This document shows, piece by piece, positions 48,435 to 59,334 of a stretch of DNA of 64,000 bases (the first letter of the stretch is position 1; the number at the start of each line of letters is the position of its first letter). The stretch spans positions 1 to 64,000 of the forward strand of contig NW_023501046.1 in the NCBI RefSeq assembly GCF_014066305.1, given 5' to 3'. The notes under the pieces are model-generated. The model was not told the origin of the DNA. It was given only the letters and a program-made list of their open reading frames with translations, and made no database searches. The translations under genes were made by a program, and so were the position numbers. This stretch comes from Letharia columbiana (lineage: Eukaryota > Ascomycota > Lecanoromycetes > Lecanorales > Parmeliaceae).

Positions 48435-50261
48435 TTAGTAGAGGCTCAACAATCTCCCTGGATACTGCCATCCTAAAATCTGTATCCTCCAAGCTGCGTG
48501 AAAGAGATCGAAAGTACAAGGTCTCAGACAAATCCCGACGAGTTTCTGATAATTTGGTAAGAGCTTTCCTTTCAGATTTTGGAACCATTCAATGGAATAT
48601 TTAAGGTGGAGATATCTGTCTTGGACCTTTGAATGATCTACGAGATGTCCAGCGGTTTTCAGCCAGCTTTCGAAAGTCCTCACATCCCATATCTCGAGCA
48701 ACAAAATCCCAAGCTCCATAAGTGCCAGCTCTGGATCATTTTCTGGAACATCATGGAGTGTCTTACTCGCCTGATCACTGAAATCTTTTATAATCATCAG
48801 GTGTTCGACATCAATGCCTGACACAGTTCGTGTGTGAACAAAGGAGTGGACAGTTTTTTCCATCCAACATGTTCGCAGCCAAGGAGTGAGGTTGTATTGG
48901 AGCAGAGGATATGCTAATTTACGGCAAGCTTGATGCGATCTTCCGGATCCAGTTGCCTCCGCTCTTCCAGGACTACATCCAAGCTCATAGTCCGCTCGCC
49001 TAGTTGCGCAGGTCGTAAGAAATTGTAAGGCGCCTCCATACGCCAAAAAAGCCGGTTGTCGCTTGACAGCTGAAGCACAGGTGGTTGAACTTCTGCAAGT
49101 GTCTTGCAAATACTCGTTACCTCGATGGGCACTGACCCTTCTGGGGACGGTACTTCACCAGAGGTGATAACAATATCCGGAACTGCTGACCGGGTGACTG
49201 ACTTTTCTGCGGAAGTCGTTGCCCTTCAAACATATCTAGTTTTCGCCTGTGTGCGGCTATCTCCGAGCGGAGCTCCCACTTACGCCGTATTGCGAAGAAC
49301 ATGAGTACTGTCTTCCTCAGGCGTCAAATGGATGTTTCGTGCCACGAAACGCTTTCCTGAGCAGCCTGATCTTGCCATGAAACAGGATAGTGAACCTGAC
49401 TGCTGTCTTACCAACTCCCGACGGTGACTGCAGGGCGTGGTATGCTTCCTGACATCGAGGCTCTAGACGAAGCATGGCTCGGTGTCTCTCATGACATTGC
49501 CGACTCCAACCACAAGCAATCGCACGAAAAAGAGCATTTGCATGCTTTCGTACCTTATGTAGGGAATTCGCCACCCTGGTTTGCTTGGCTTGTTGCAGCT
49601 CCTTATTCGATCTCTGAATGTGATGCAGGTCCTCATTGTCGTCCACGAAATTTTTAATGGTCAATGCTGAGTCGCTCAAACCTTTCAGTAGATCGTCGAG
49701 GCTCGGCTCATCCATAACAAAAGCCAACCTCTGACTGAAACGGTAATGGCCCTGATCAAGCTTGTTGGCTTCGAGAAAAGCCTTTAAATCTTCCTCATCT
49801 ACCTAGAAAAGCCTTAGCGACAGAGCCGCAAGAAAGTAGGATCCTTCTCTGTACTCGAGGAGGTCTGAGGATGCCAACCAGCTTCTCGGCAATCTCCTCG
49901 AGATAACTCTCATATAGACCTAGGGTGCCTTGGAAGCTTCGAATGCGTCACCAGGCTGTAAGTATTTCCTGATCTTGTCGGCAATATCCCCAGTCCAAAA
50001 TACGTCGTTGTAGTCCTCTGTCAGTCTCACGAAATCCTCATTCGGGGCCGCGCGGCTAAGTAATTTAGCAAGGTTTAGGTGTAACCATGCACTTTGACCC
50101 TTGAGCCGCAGTCTGAGCGTTTCGACCTTTACTTTATATCTCTTCTGTTTGAAGCCAAGAACGATCCCCGTCTTTTCGAGCCCCTTCTTGTACACCAAAG
50201 GTGCCTCAATGAGGAAGGGTAAGACGGCCAAGACAAGGCCGGCTGTTTCAATTCCAGTCAC
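48435..50261 (-). pseudogene. DUF7580-like fungal accessory gene, broken by frameshifts and a stop
   Basis: Reading the minus strand across frames gives one recognisable protein. The start is MVTGIETAGLVLAVLPFLIE, then YLQPGDAFEA, GTLGLYESYLEEIAEKLVGI, FVMDEPSLDDLLKGLSDS, CHERHRAMLRLEP, NRLFWRMEAPYNFLRP, LLQYNLTPWLRTCW and ELALMELGILLLEIW. The order matches fungal proteins with a C-terminal DUF7580 domain, of unknown function and often near NLR-type genes. The frame breaks at about 49,931-49,936, 49,855, 49,320 and 48,915 (apparent one-base indels), and TAG interrupts it at 49,803-49,805. Clean reading frames in the neighbouring genes argue against sequencing error. The family name is from memory of its pattern. 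Confidence 0.75.
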
Positions 50262-50482
50262 CATGACACTGACTGGGCCCACCAGAATGTACGTCTGCGG
50301 TATTGGTCACAAATTTGCGTATGCAGATGAAGACTGAGGCTGAGTAGGTCGGAAGTTGTTCAGGTGCGGGGATATCTTGGTCTTGACATATTCTTGCATG
50401 ACGGGCGGCATCCTAGCAACTTTTGTCTATTATATACACCATATGCACCTTTGGATGTCATCTAGGTGCCACATCAACTATC

Positions 50483-52670
50483 ATGCCCAATTCTCTCGAC
50501 AAGACAGACTTGGCAACACATGGCCTTAATGCTTGGGAAAACTTTCAGGTCGCTTATGAGACGCTCGAAAAGAATACTTCTATGGCTTCGGAACAGCCCG
50601 ATGCTGCGGCGTTGAGGTCAGAGATGCAGCGGTTTCAGGTTTAGGCCATCAATCTTGGATTGTTACGTCAAGATCACGGTTCTCTAGACTACCGGCTCAG
50701 AGACAACGAAGTTGTGAGGTTTTTTACTAGCGAACTGCTTACAAATTTGATCGGAGCTCTTGAAGGAAGTATGCCTTCCTACTTGAAATGTATAACTAGT
50801 ACTGATAGAAAATCAGTCGCAGGCATCTCTAACTCTCATGATGAAGGATCCCCGTTTATGGTCTCAGAAACGCCCCATCCTGATGCATTGAGAGCTGAAA
50901 CTGATGAATTGCTGTGTGAGAGTAACGATGGAGGGTCTTCCTTTAGCCTCATCATGATGGGAACCTTGAACGACACCAACGATGAAAACGAGCCAATGCT
51001 CATATTGCATTTGGAAGACGTGACAGAAGCAATCAACCAAATGTATAACCTTGCGTCCCAAATACGCAGCCCTAAATTAAGGACAATCCGTACTGATATT
51101 GATATCTACAAGAAGGTAGATGGCGAAATCAAGTCTAAGTACATCAAAATGAGGAAAAGGGCCGAACTGCAGGGTATTGAACACATCGTGCTGCAGTCCC
51201 GGAAATTGTTGATTGAGTCTCGAGATGAGGAAGCGGACCTGGTTCTAATGCATGAGGATCAGTGCCTCATACAGCGTCTGCAAAAAGCGAATAACGCTCG
51301 TCGCCAGCAGTTTGAGTGTTGGAGGCGGTCAAAACAACGGTCTATTCGAGCAGCATCCAAGGCTATCGAAACCGTACCTAGTTCACAACATCATGACGAA
51401 AGGTTGACGAAGGTGCCAAAGCACGACACACCCTCTTTGGTGCAACCCTCTGAGGTTTCACGACCATTGTTGTCTTCAGTTCCTGCGCTTCCCAAAGACT
51501 ATATCCTGAGGGGTAACTACAAATATACGTACTCGGGAACGAGTCCAGGTCTCACTGTTCCTGGACTCTCCGGTGAAAAGGTCAGTTGGCCAAAATCTCC
51601 TGTGGCTGGTCCCTTGAAGGAAGACTTTGAGTGTCCTTTCTGTTTCTATTTCTGTACTCCAAGGTACTCTGAAGGCGCTGCTTGGAGGTTTGTGTCCCAT
51701 TTTAATATGCTCAGACAAGTCGAAAACTGAACGCTGGGCTAGATCGCACCTCAAGCATGACCTTCGACCCTATGTCTGTACATATGATGGTTTTACCGAA
51801 CCAAATGTGCTATACGATAGCTGGGAAGAGTGGACACGCCATGAGCAATGGGCGCATCAGCAAAGTATATGGCGATGTCCGGAGCACCCTCAGCATGAAC
51901 ACGTTGAGCTTGCTGCGTACGAAGATCACGTGAGGACTTATCATGCGGCATCTATCCATCAGCTGCTTTCCTCCGAGCTTGTGAAATCCCAGGAGTCCGT
52001 TTCGCAAGTGTGCGATAGACCTTGCCCCTTCTGCCGGCTTGAAATTGAGCGATCAATTGATCTGCAGCAACATATTGCAGGCCATCTCGAGTCGATCGCG
52101 CTGCTCACTTTACCAAATATGGACGACACTGACGGAAATTCCGAAGCAGGAAACGCAAACTCAAATTCAACTAATCATAATTATGCAGAGTCTTGAAGCG
52201 GGCGACACTTTGACTGCGCGGAGCCCCTGGTCTTCGTTGAAAATAATCACACGGAAGGTACTCCTGTCGTGACAAAGATAGAAGCAGAGCTCTTGGAAAC
52301 CAAGCTCGAAGCTGAGAGAGTTTCATTCGAGTCTATGAAGGAATTCAACGTTGAAGCTCGTCAAGTATACTTGAGTGGATTAGTCGAAAAATGGTTGTCT
52401 CGTCTGCCGCGTGAGCTCGGAGAGTATAGCGGACTTCCTTTTTTGGACTCGGAAGAGCAAACAGCTTTTCCTGATCAACAAGAAAAAAGTAGCAGCAGCC
52501 ATTGGTGCAGGGATGTGTTCCAGCAGAGCCGACCATCAACGCCCTTGGGAAGTACAATTCAACCATCAGTATTTCTCGGCGAGCATGAGCCAGGAACTAT
52601 GGCCCGTCTGAATGAAGAGTACGTCAGTCTGATCGAGTTATCATTTGACAATGGTGATATCATCGTGTGA
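50483..52670 (+). pseudogene. C2H2 zinc-finger protein gene with two in-frame stops
   Basis: Apart from two stop codons the frame is continuous for 711 codons, over exons 50483-51687 and 51743-52670 (55-bp intron, GTTTGT...CTAG, joining AAWR to SHLKHDLRPYVC). The N-terminal helical region (HGLNAWENFQ ... SLDYRLRD) and the C-terminal Cys/His modules (DFECPFCFYFC, YVCTYDG, WRCPEHPQHEH, RPCPFCRLEIERSIDLQQHIAGHLE) match a large family of fungal C2H2-type proteins, often fused to or next to NLR-like domains. TAG at 50,642-50,644 replaces an expected Trp (FQV-stop-AINLG; TGG to TAG is a RIP-type change). TGA at 52,194-52,196 follows NYAES. It starts about 220 bp from the divergent DUF7580-like pseudogene. 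A shorter product from a later start cannot be excluded. Confidence 0.75.
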
Positions 52671-52689
52671 CTGTACAAATGCCCTGAAG

Positions 52690-53820
52690 ATGGCAGGTCC
52701 AGGTTTCTTTGCCACACAATACGGCCCGCTCGTTCAAGGAAAGAATGTTCTGTACGTCTGGTGTCATGAGTTGTAATCAGAAGTGGCCCTTTTCTAAATC
52801 TTCATCGAGTCGATCATCGCACGAAAGCTCCTGAGGTTTGGGCTTGCCTAAAATTTCCTAGTCACGAAAGTAGGTTTATGATCCTCCTGTCCCTTGGGCT
52901 ATCGCTTTGACGGCGGCCAGCGTTAGAATGAAGTATTCCCTTGATGGAGATCCTAGGAGGCCGCAAAAGCGACAGCTCAAGGGTTCCAGTAACTCAGCTA
53001 GCGGAGAATCAAGGACTGGTGTTGTTCTTCTGCTCTTTCCTAGCCTTGAGATCCGAGAACGTGGTGAACCCTATAGTAACAATTAAGGATTATGATATAC
53101 ACAAGGAAGATGAATTGTTTGCTGGGTAAGAACTTTCAAAGCTCGATGTATCACATGCTCAAATCATTCAGGCGCATCATCGACCATCATTACGAGCACG
53201 CTCTTCGGTTGTTCCGCGAAAGAGACACCGGCGTTGTAAGACTGCAAGCTTCGGCGCAAACCGGTGCCCTACAAAGGAATCCAATGTGGACAGCACTCAT
53301 CACCCACCAGATGGATTCTCCCACATGGCTATCGCGTGACAGCCCTCGTGTAGTTCATATTGTGGAGCTACAACCATACATTCTTACAGAAGAATACGAC
53401 CCTCAAAAGACGACGCCTGGCGCATTTGATCTGACCTTCATCATGCACCGCGGTACTGCGCCAAATCTAGTGGACTTAGTATAGATGCTAACTAAATCAG
53501 ATGCCAAAGACTTCGTGAGAGCAATCAGGTCTCTTCGCAGTGTGGAGAAAAGCCGACATGGAGCAGAAATTGTAGAGAAGCCTGATATCAGTTGAGCTGG
53601 TCTTCTCAGCTGTCACATGAGAGCGTCCCAGAGTGCTCATATCTTCTCCCGAGATCTGGACCTCGTCATGAAGGAAAGTGCGAGGATTGAAAAAGTATCA
53701 AAAAGGAATGCGAAGAGCCTGTTTGTTCAACATCCAAGCTTGAACTCTGTGTCCGCTGGTATATTGTTCCAGTCTCTGCCACCTTGCCCTGAACTTTGTA
53801 GAGAAGACCCAAGTTGTTGA
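52690..53820 (+). pseudogene. Decayed gene of unknown family
   Basis: Possible start MAGPGFFATQYGPL at 52,690. Coding-like segments follow: MKYSLDGDPRRPQKRQL at 52,928 with GEPYSNN, then DYDIHKEDELFAG, which joins through an intron (GTAAGA...CATTCAG, about 53,118-53,161) to RIIDHHYEHALRLFRERDTG and DSPRVVHIVELQPYILTEEY. The same frame runs on past TAG (53,482-53,484) and TGA (about 53,593-53,595) to 53,820. A frame change is needed near 53,075. I do not recognise the family. Together with its two neighbours it forms a 5.4-kb stretch of decayed accessory genes. Confidence 0.5.
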
Positions 53821-55409
53821 CGAGGTCGAGTATGGACATATACTCAAGACCCCATACCTACTCTTCCTCGGCTGAAGTCCCACTCAAAAGAGGCACATGC
53901 TCGGGAGATGCTCTAGACATTGGGTAGGAAACGTGTTCGCCAGCGTATCAGGATACTCCTTACCCACGACGGTCTCCCTCAGCGCTAGGGTGGTACAGAT
54001 GTGGATGGTCTAAATGGCTTTCATCCCGAGCCAAATTTAATACTACCCAACGTTCTGCGACTGTCGCTGGCAAACGTCTTTCTGGCGATATCCCCTTCCT
54101 ATCCTACTCTGTAGCAGTCGCTGCAGTTCCAACCTCCATATTCAACAATATTTCTATCCACTTGAGCACCGCTCGAACGCCCAAAATGGAGAATCTCAAG
54201 ACCTCCATAGCGCATATCCTTTGCTACTCATTCTTACACTCTGTTATCTCAGCCTTTCCGGCAGGGTTGCAGCTGTCCGAAAATGAAACCTTTCTGAGGT
54301 TTACTTTGCCCGCCGAATAAGCGTGCGCCCGTTAAGAAACGCCCTTTTGTTGTGGGGGGACCAAGGAAAAAAAAATTTAGAAATTAAAAAAATTTTTTTT
54401 AAAAAAAGGTTTTTTGGTTTTTTAAAAAAAAAAAAACTCAGGGTGAGCTCGAATTGAATGAGATGAAAATTGGAGAAGGATATGTCTTCAAAATATCCCT
54501 ACTCTCCTTGGGCAATGGCACAGAGGGGATAGCGGTGGCGAAGTGACGCCCGGGACGAAAGGCTTTCTCTTCAGTCCGAGTCTTAGAGGAGAGGCTCACA
54601 CCCAAGCGACCCCGCGTGGCCATTACACAAGCCTGAACGCAGTATTCCAATTTCTAGCTTGCGGTATTATGCAGATCCTCCCTCTCGAAGCCCGCTTTTT
54701 CGCAGACTTTCCCCCCACCGGCATTCAAGCACAGCTCTTGCTTCTACCGTGCAGGATCAGTCCCATGCTCCTAGAGTAACGGCGTTCATTCGGAGGTTCG
54801 TGGCCTGTCTGAGAGCAACAGCTTAGCCATATCATGATCCAGGCTGGATAATGATTATACCCGTGGAGGATCGAACGCTTCAAGATTTCGACCCACTTGA
54901 GTACACATCAGTTCCTTGCTTGGCTCAGCCAAATCTAAACTTACAATACTCGAAATATAGCGATTCTCAGGGTTGCGTCACGAACGCTCGGTACCTACAG
55001 TATGGGGATTTGAAGGGGAGCATGTCCAGCGCGTCGGCTTCGTCTCTATTCGGTCTCTGGATCCAGGCCAAAGAGTCTTTTCGAGGCTCGTCTCTTTAAG
55101 TTGCACATCGACTAGTACTCACGGGGTGTATGCCCGAAGCTTCCAAAGCAAAACTCGAAATGGAAGACTATGGACTAATGAGACACCTTTTGATTGGAGC
55201 ATCCTGCATATACTCCACTCCCCAGAAAGACTTGAAAGTCCTTACGCCCGTAAACGCATGAAAGCACCGTAATAGTATGGGCAGTATACAGCGTCAAGAT
55301 ATGGCGCTCATGAAAGCTATTTTCCTTACTAATAGGTCCAAGGCGTGTAGCTTTGACTTGACAAGATACGTCAATGTAGAACAATGTCTGCCAAGAGATA
55401 TCTCGCATC
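53821..55409. other. Gene-poor stretch with fragments and a homopolymer patch
   Basis: No intact gene seen. Coding-like scraps occur on the plus strand, for example KLEMEDYGLMRHLLIGASCI near 55,155-55,215 and IPVEDRTLQDFDPLEY at 54,855-54,902. These may be the remains of another accessory gene. An A/T homopolymer patch lies at 54,367-54,437. Confidence 0.45.
54367..54437. repeat. A/T homopolymer patch
   Basis: Runs of A and T with isolated gg pairs (aaaaaaaggttttttggttt) are set abruptly in ordinary sequence. This is either a simple-sequence insertion or a low-quality consensus segment. Confidence 0.6.
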
Positions 55410-56095
55410 CTATAAATCCAATTCCCAGGGATCACTGGTACCTTCTTCTATCTCCCAGCCAAAGCCGTCCAGCTCCCTCTCGCTCATCTCTCTACGCTGC
55501 CCCGCCGGAATCCTCTTCGCATACACCTCAACGGTCATAAGCTCCTCCGGCAACCGCGGCTTCCCATCGCTCGTTCCCTGGCGAAGTGTCAATCTGAGGA
55601 ACGGACGTCCGTTGTCGTCCAGGCTCGTGTCTTCTTCGAGCACGGGAGCGTTGGATGGGTAAAGGAGGTGGATCTCTCGGTGTATCGGGTGGTTCGTCGA
55701 TTTGAAAGCAAATAACCCTCTGTGAACCGCGTCCTTTTCAATATCGTATCTGCAGTCGAACTCGGCCGCCCACCTGCCCCAGCGGAGGTACACTGTGCAC
55801 GGAACGGGTGATGCTGGTAAACTGTTCCACGTTAGCGAGATATAAGTCTGGCGATGATCAACTAGGGAGATAGGGGGCAATACTCTGTTCGTCCTGGACT
55901 CAATACGATCGTGATGGAACCTTCTTTGAGAGCTCTAGCTTCTTCAACGTGTTTGATGAAGTATGGCTCGCCCTTGACGGTGGTTACTTGTAGTAAAATT
56001 TCGTACCTGATTTCTTGTACTCTTGCCTCTTCGGCGACGGCTTGCTGCTGCATCTTGTCTTGTGAACCTGGGTGGAAAACGTGAGAAGAGAACAT
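55410..56095 (-). CDS. Hypothetical protein (207 aa)
   Basis: Exons are 56095-55884 and 55821-55410, with a 62-bp intron (GTATTG...CGCTAACGTGGAACAG). They join SPGRT to DLPASPVPCTVYLRWGRWAAEFDCRYD in frame. The product begins MFSSHVFHPGSQDKMQQQAV and contains EEARVQEIRYEILLQVTTVKGEPYFIKHVEE. It ends in an acidic tail (ERELDGFGWEIEEGTSDPWELDL). There is no signal peptide or membrane segment. The frame is open further upstream (to about 56,377), so an earlier start such as MPRALPRTDGKHV is possible. I do not recognise a domain. Confidence 0.6.
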
Positions 56096-56856
56096 TGCAG
56101 CGGTGAAAGGTAGGCACTTGTAAAGCACCTTGATGGGAAAGGCGCTCGTTTGCTTCCGGGCATGGTACACGTGTTTGCCATCTGTTCGTGGAAGTGCGCG
56201 AGGCATGTAACGACAACAGGCAAAATACGAAAACAGAGTCGATCGTGGAACCCCACGTACATGCTCGAGACAGCAACTTAAGCTATTTGCGATCGAAAAC
56301 GCAGCTAACAGCCAGCAAATCTTGTCACGATTATCACTCGCTTTCTTACTTTCTTCCGAGGTTTTCTGCTTCCACAAATGATAGGAGACTGTGAACTGCT
56401 CCCCACCAAACCTCCCAATCTCTCGTTCGGTTTTAGCTCTCTCCCTCTCATCATTAGTTGTCCCATAGAAAAAGACACATCACAAACATACAAAAGGCAC
56501 ACATAGGATGTAAACAAGTGGTTGAGCCCTCTCACGCTGGGGATAGCAAGCCTAATTAGACCTAAAAGAGGCCGGTACAGGGATACTATCGTACCCAAGC
56601 GCAAATATGGGAGGCCTGGGCCGTCTTGCTTGGGTCTGGTGGAATGAATGTTTGGGAGTAAATGGGTTTAACTCAACTTCTCTTGACAGTGTATCTCACT
56701 TGATGTGAAGGCTATTTTGCAGTAGGAACATTTTCGCCTGGGAGAATTAATTCAGCTATTGCAGACTCACAAGTCTCGCCATTAGGCTGTATAGGCATTT
56801 GATTTCGAGGGTTTGCCACCCCGCGGCACTTCCCGACATCTTCCTCAACGACACCA
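56096..56856. other. Intergenic, no gene seen
   Basis: Upstream region of the 207-aa gene and downstream region of the secreted-protein gene. Short overlapping frames only. Confidence 0.5.
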
Positions 56857-57834
56857 CTACACTCTTACCACCGCTTCACCCGCCTTCTCCACTAGATCGT
56901 TAGGCTCCCCCTTCTCTAAAAGCGCATTTCCCACATGCACGCCATCGACGATAACGCCAATGCTAAGCTCTGCGGACCGTCCTTGCTGTAACAAAAACCC
57001 TGGCATCTGTCTCACAGTCTCGATCGCCCACCTATACTCGAAGTATGGCGGCCGTGTACGTATTAAGGTTGGTTCGAAAAGCATAGAGACATCCCACTCG
57101 GCACCGGTTCTGACAACGGTATATGCTTCTACGGGGTCGGTGTTAGGTAAATAGGCGAAGGCTAAGAGGACCGTGATTACGGTACCGAAAACATTTGGGG
57201 TGGGAAGACTTTGGCTGTCTGGGCGAAAGTAGAAGCGCGGGGTAACGGCTTCGAGGAGAGTGTCGTTGGTGGTGGTGATTAGCGATGAGATGTTGCCAGA
57301 TCCACGGGGACTTTCTGCTGTCGGAGACAATACGTCAGTAGTGTTTGCCGATGACTGATACCCCGGTCGCTCAAAAAGCACCTGCGCAACCACTACATTG
57401 TCCCAAAAACAGAGAACCTTAGCATTTCGATATTCTCGCTCTCTTATCACGCGGTCCATTCCGAAAAAGATGCACAAAAGCATAATTTCATTCAAAACAT
57501 CGGTGGCTGGCTGCTGAGGCTCTATATCAATGACCACGTCTGGATAGCCTTCTGCGTGAAACTGCGCGCCAGAGCTGCGGGCTGTTTGGTCTTTCAATGC
57601 AAGCGTGGCCAGAGCTTCGACGCCATTCATAAGCATAGACGTTGGTCGGAGCAGGACATTCCCGAAATCAATCTGTGCGTTGAATCGCGGATTACTGAAT
57701 TCGCTGAGTGATGTGACATTTGCGAAATCGGCAACCGAGGAATTGGAAGGGCGTTGGAGGAAGGATCTCTCCGGAAGGTTTAGTGCCACTGCGTTTGCGG
57801 TAGGAAAGTACGAAAGGGCTGCAATCCAAAACAT
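56857..57834 (-). CDS. Putative secreted glycoprotein, hypothetical (325 aa)
   Basis: A single open frame starts with ATG at 57834. The first ~15 residues (MFWIAALSYFPTANA) look like a signal peptide with an Ala-x-Ala cleavage site. Several N-glycosylation sequons follow (NSS, NVT, NTT, NIS, NDT), supporting passage through the secretory pathway. A hydrophobic stretch (VFGTVITVLLAFAYL) is flanked by folded-looking segments such as YFEYRWAIETVRQMPGFLLQQ and IGVIVDGVHVGNALLEKGEPND. The end, AVVRV and stop, overlaps a GTAAGA, so another exon could follow. Family unknown to me. Confidence 0.65.
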   Translation of the reverse strand: MFWIAALSYFPTANAVALNLPERSFLQRPSNSSVADFANVTSLSEFSNPRFNAQIDFGNVLLRPTSMLMNGVEALATLALKDQTARSSGAQFHAEGYPDVVIDIEPQQPATDVLNEIMLLCIFFGMDRVIREREYRNAKVLCFWDNVVVAQVLFERPGYQSSANTTDVLSPTAESPRGSGNISSLITTTNDTLLEAVTPRFYFRPDSQSLPTPNVFGTVITVLLAFAYLPNTDPVEAYTVVRTGAEWDVSMLFEPTLIRTRPPYFEYRWAIETVRQMPGFLLQQGRSAELSIGVIVDGVHVGNALLEKGEPNDLVEKAGEAVVRV

Positions 57835-59334
57835 TGTGCCAATGTCTTCAGAGAACCTTATGTTGTTATGTCCTAAGAGTGAAAGTCTTCTCTTAGGTAG
57901 CCTGTTAAATAAGGGTCTTTATGAAAGTAAGCGTGTCGACAGTTGCTTGTGTGCTTAAGTTTCGCGCATCTAATTTTCGCAACAGTGGGACTGTGGGTTA
58001 GTGGGTTCATTATGAGGCCATAGTGTTGATGGCTATTCTGGGTGTAAGTAAGGCGGCTCTGCTACTCACCTATCCATTTGGCTGTGATAGCAGCGCCTTT
58101 GGGGCCGTTGCCCGCGTGGGAATAGGTATGGCCACACAGTGTTTTCCGATAGTCGGCCCCACCAGAGGGGGATGGGATCTCGCAGGTACGGAAAATCATC
58201 TAACAGCACAATTACAGGAGAAAAGAAAATAGAAAGAGAAGAGCATCTGAAACCGACAAACATAGATACCCCTGACTGATCGACTTGTTTGACTCCAAGA
58301 CTAGGTCGCGATGGCACCCGAATCTTCGCCCTTTTCCAATGGGGCTTGGCTGTTTTCCTAGCTCTGTGATGAGACTGCAATTTTAGCCACGGAAGGCCTG
58401 ACTCAGCGGTCGAGGTCAAGCGCACGGGGTGGGAAAGCGGGATGCTGGGGGCTCGCGGGTGACAGAAAAGCCTGCACACCCAAAATCTGCAAATCAACCA
58501 CAACTTGCCAACGAAAGGGCCTATTAAGGAACGTTCGCTCCGCGATAAAGGAGAAAGAAGCAGAAGTAGTAATTCCTACCGCAACAACTAACTTGTGAAG
58601 GGTGTATTGATAAAATGAATTCCAAATACTAAGGTGGGAGGGTTGCTTGGTATGTGCAGGCTTTTCTGTCATCTGTGAGGGGGGAAAGAGGCTTAGACGC
58701 ACGGCGCATATCGCTACAAAGCCGTTGCCGCAGGATGGCGGCAATGCGGAGTCGAGGGTCTTCGCGATGCGCCGCCCAAGGTCGCGAAGATGCCGAAAGA
58801 GAGGTCAAGACTCTGGTGACTAGTGAAGAAGTGTGTGTTGGGCTGAAGGGGCTGACAGAGCTTTGTGAGGCGAGAAGACAGGTCGTGGAGAGTTATCGGA
58901 CTATGGCGAGAGGGAAAGGGAGGGAGTGGCTGGGTCTGCATTAGAACGGCGTGAAATATGAGTTAGACATGAGCTGTCTCGGTTGGAGTCAGTCGGTTCT
59001 TGGGTAGGCGAGAAATTACGAATAATTATCGATGATTGCGAGCATACGAAAACAACATCGCGTCATCATCGCAAATAGATCGCCCTTCGCAATGCGAGGC
59101 CGGGGAGGCCTCCTCTGATGCCGAGCCGAGAGAAAGGGTCTCAACAAAGCCATTTGGGAAAGCAGTGCATTCGCAGAGTAATGGTTTTTTTCCTTCATCT
59201 TTTAGTATCATATATGATCAGCTGGGTTTTGCCAATCACCAACTGTGTTCCTCCCGTGACGGGGGAATCGTACCGAATCGTGGCTCTGAGAAATGCCAAG
59301 ACTATGTTGTAGCTGTGTCTGCCAGTTACTCTTA
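57835..59334. other. Gene-poor stretch with a 19-bp inverted repeat
   Basis: Short overlapping frames on both strands. The most protein-like is minus-strand 58,744-58,403 (MTEKPAHTKQPSHLSIWN internally), but it runs through an inverted repeat and I do not call it. Arms TGACAGAAAAGCCTGCACA at 58,460-58,478 and its reverse complement at 58,653-58,671 enclose 174 bp. Confidence 0.5.
58460..58671. repeat. Possible foldback element (19-bp perfect inverted repeat)
   Basis: Two perfect 19-bp arms in inverted orientation enclose 174 bp with no coding potential of note. This could be a small MITE or foldback element; no target duplication is obvious. Confidence 0.5.

Noticed and set aside
51688..51742. 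Apparent frameshift in the C2H2 gene
   Set aside because: It is a normal intron (GTTTGT...CTAG) joining TGG AG to A TCG CAC in frame.
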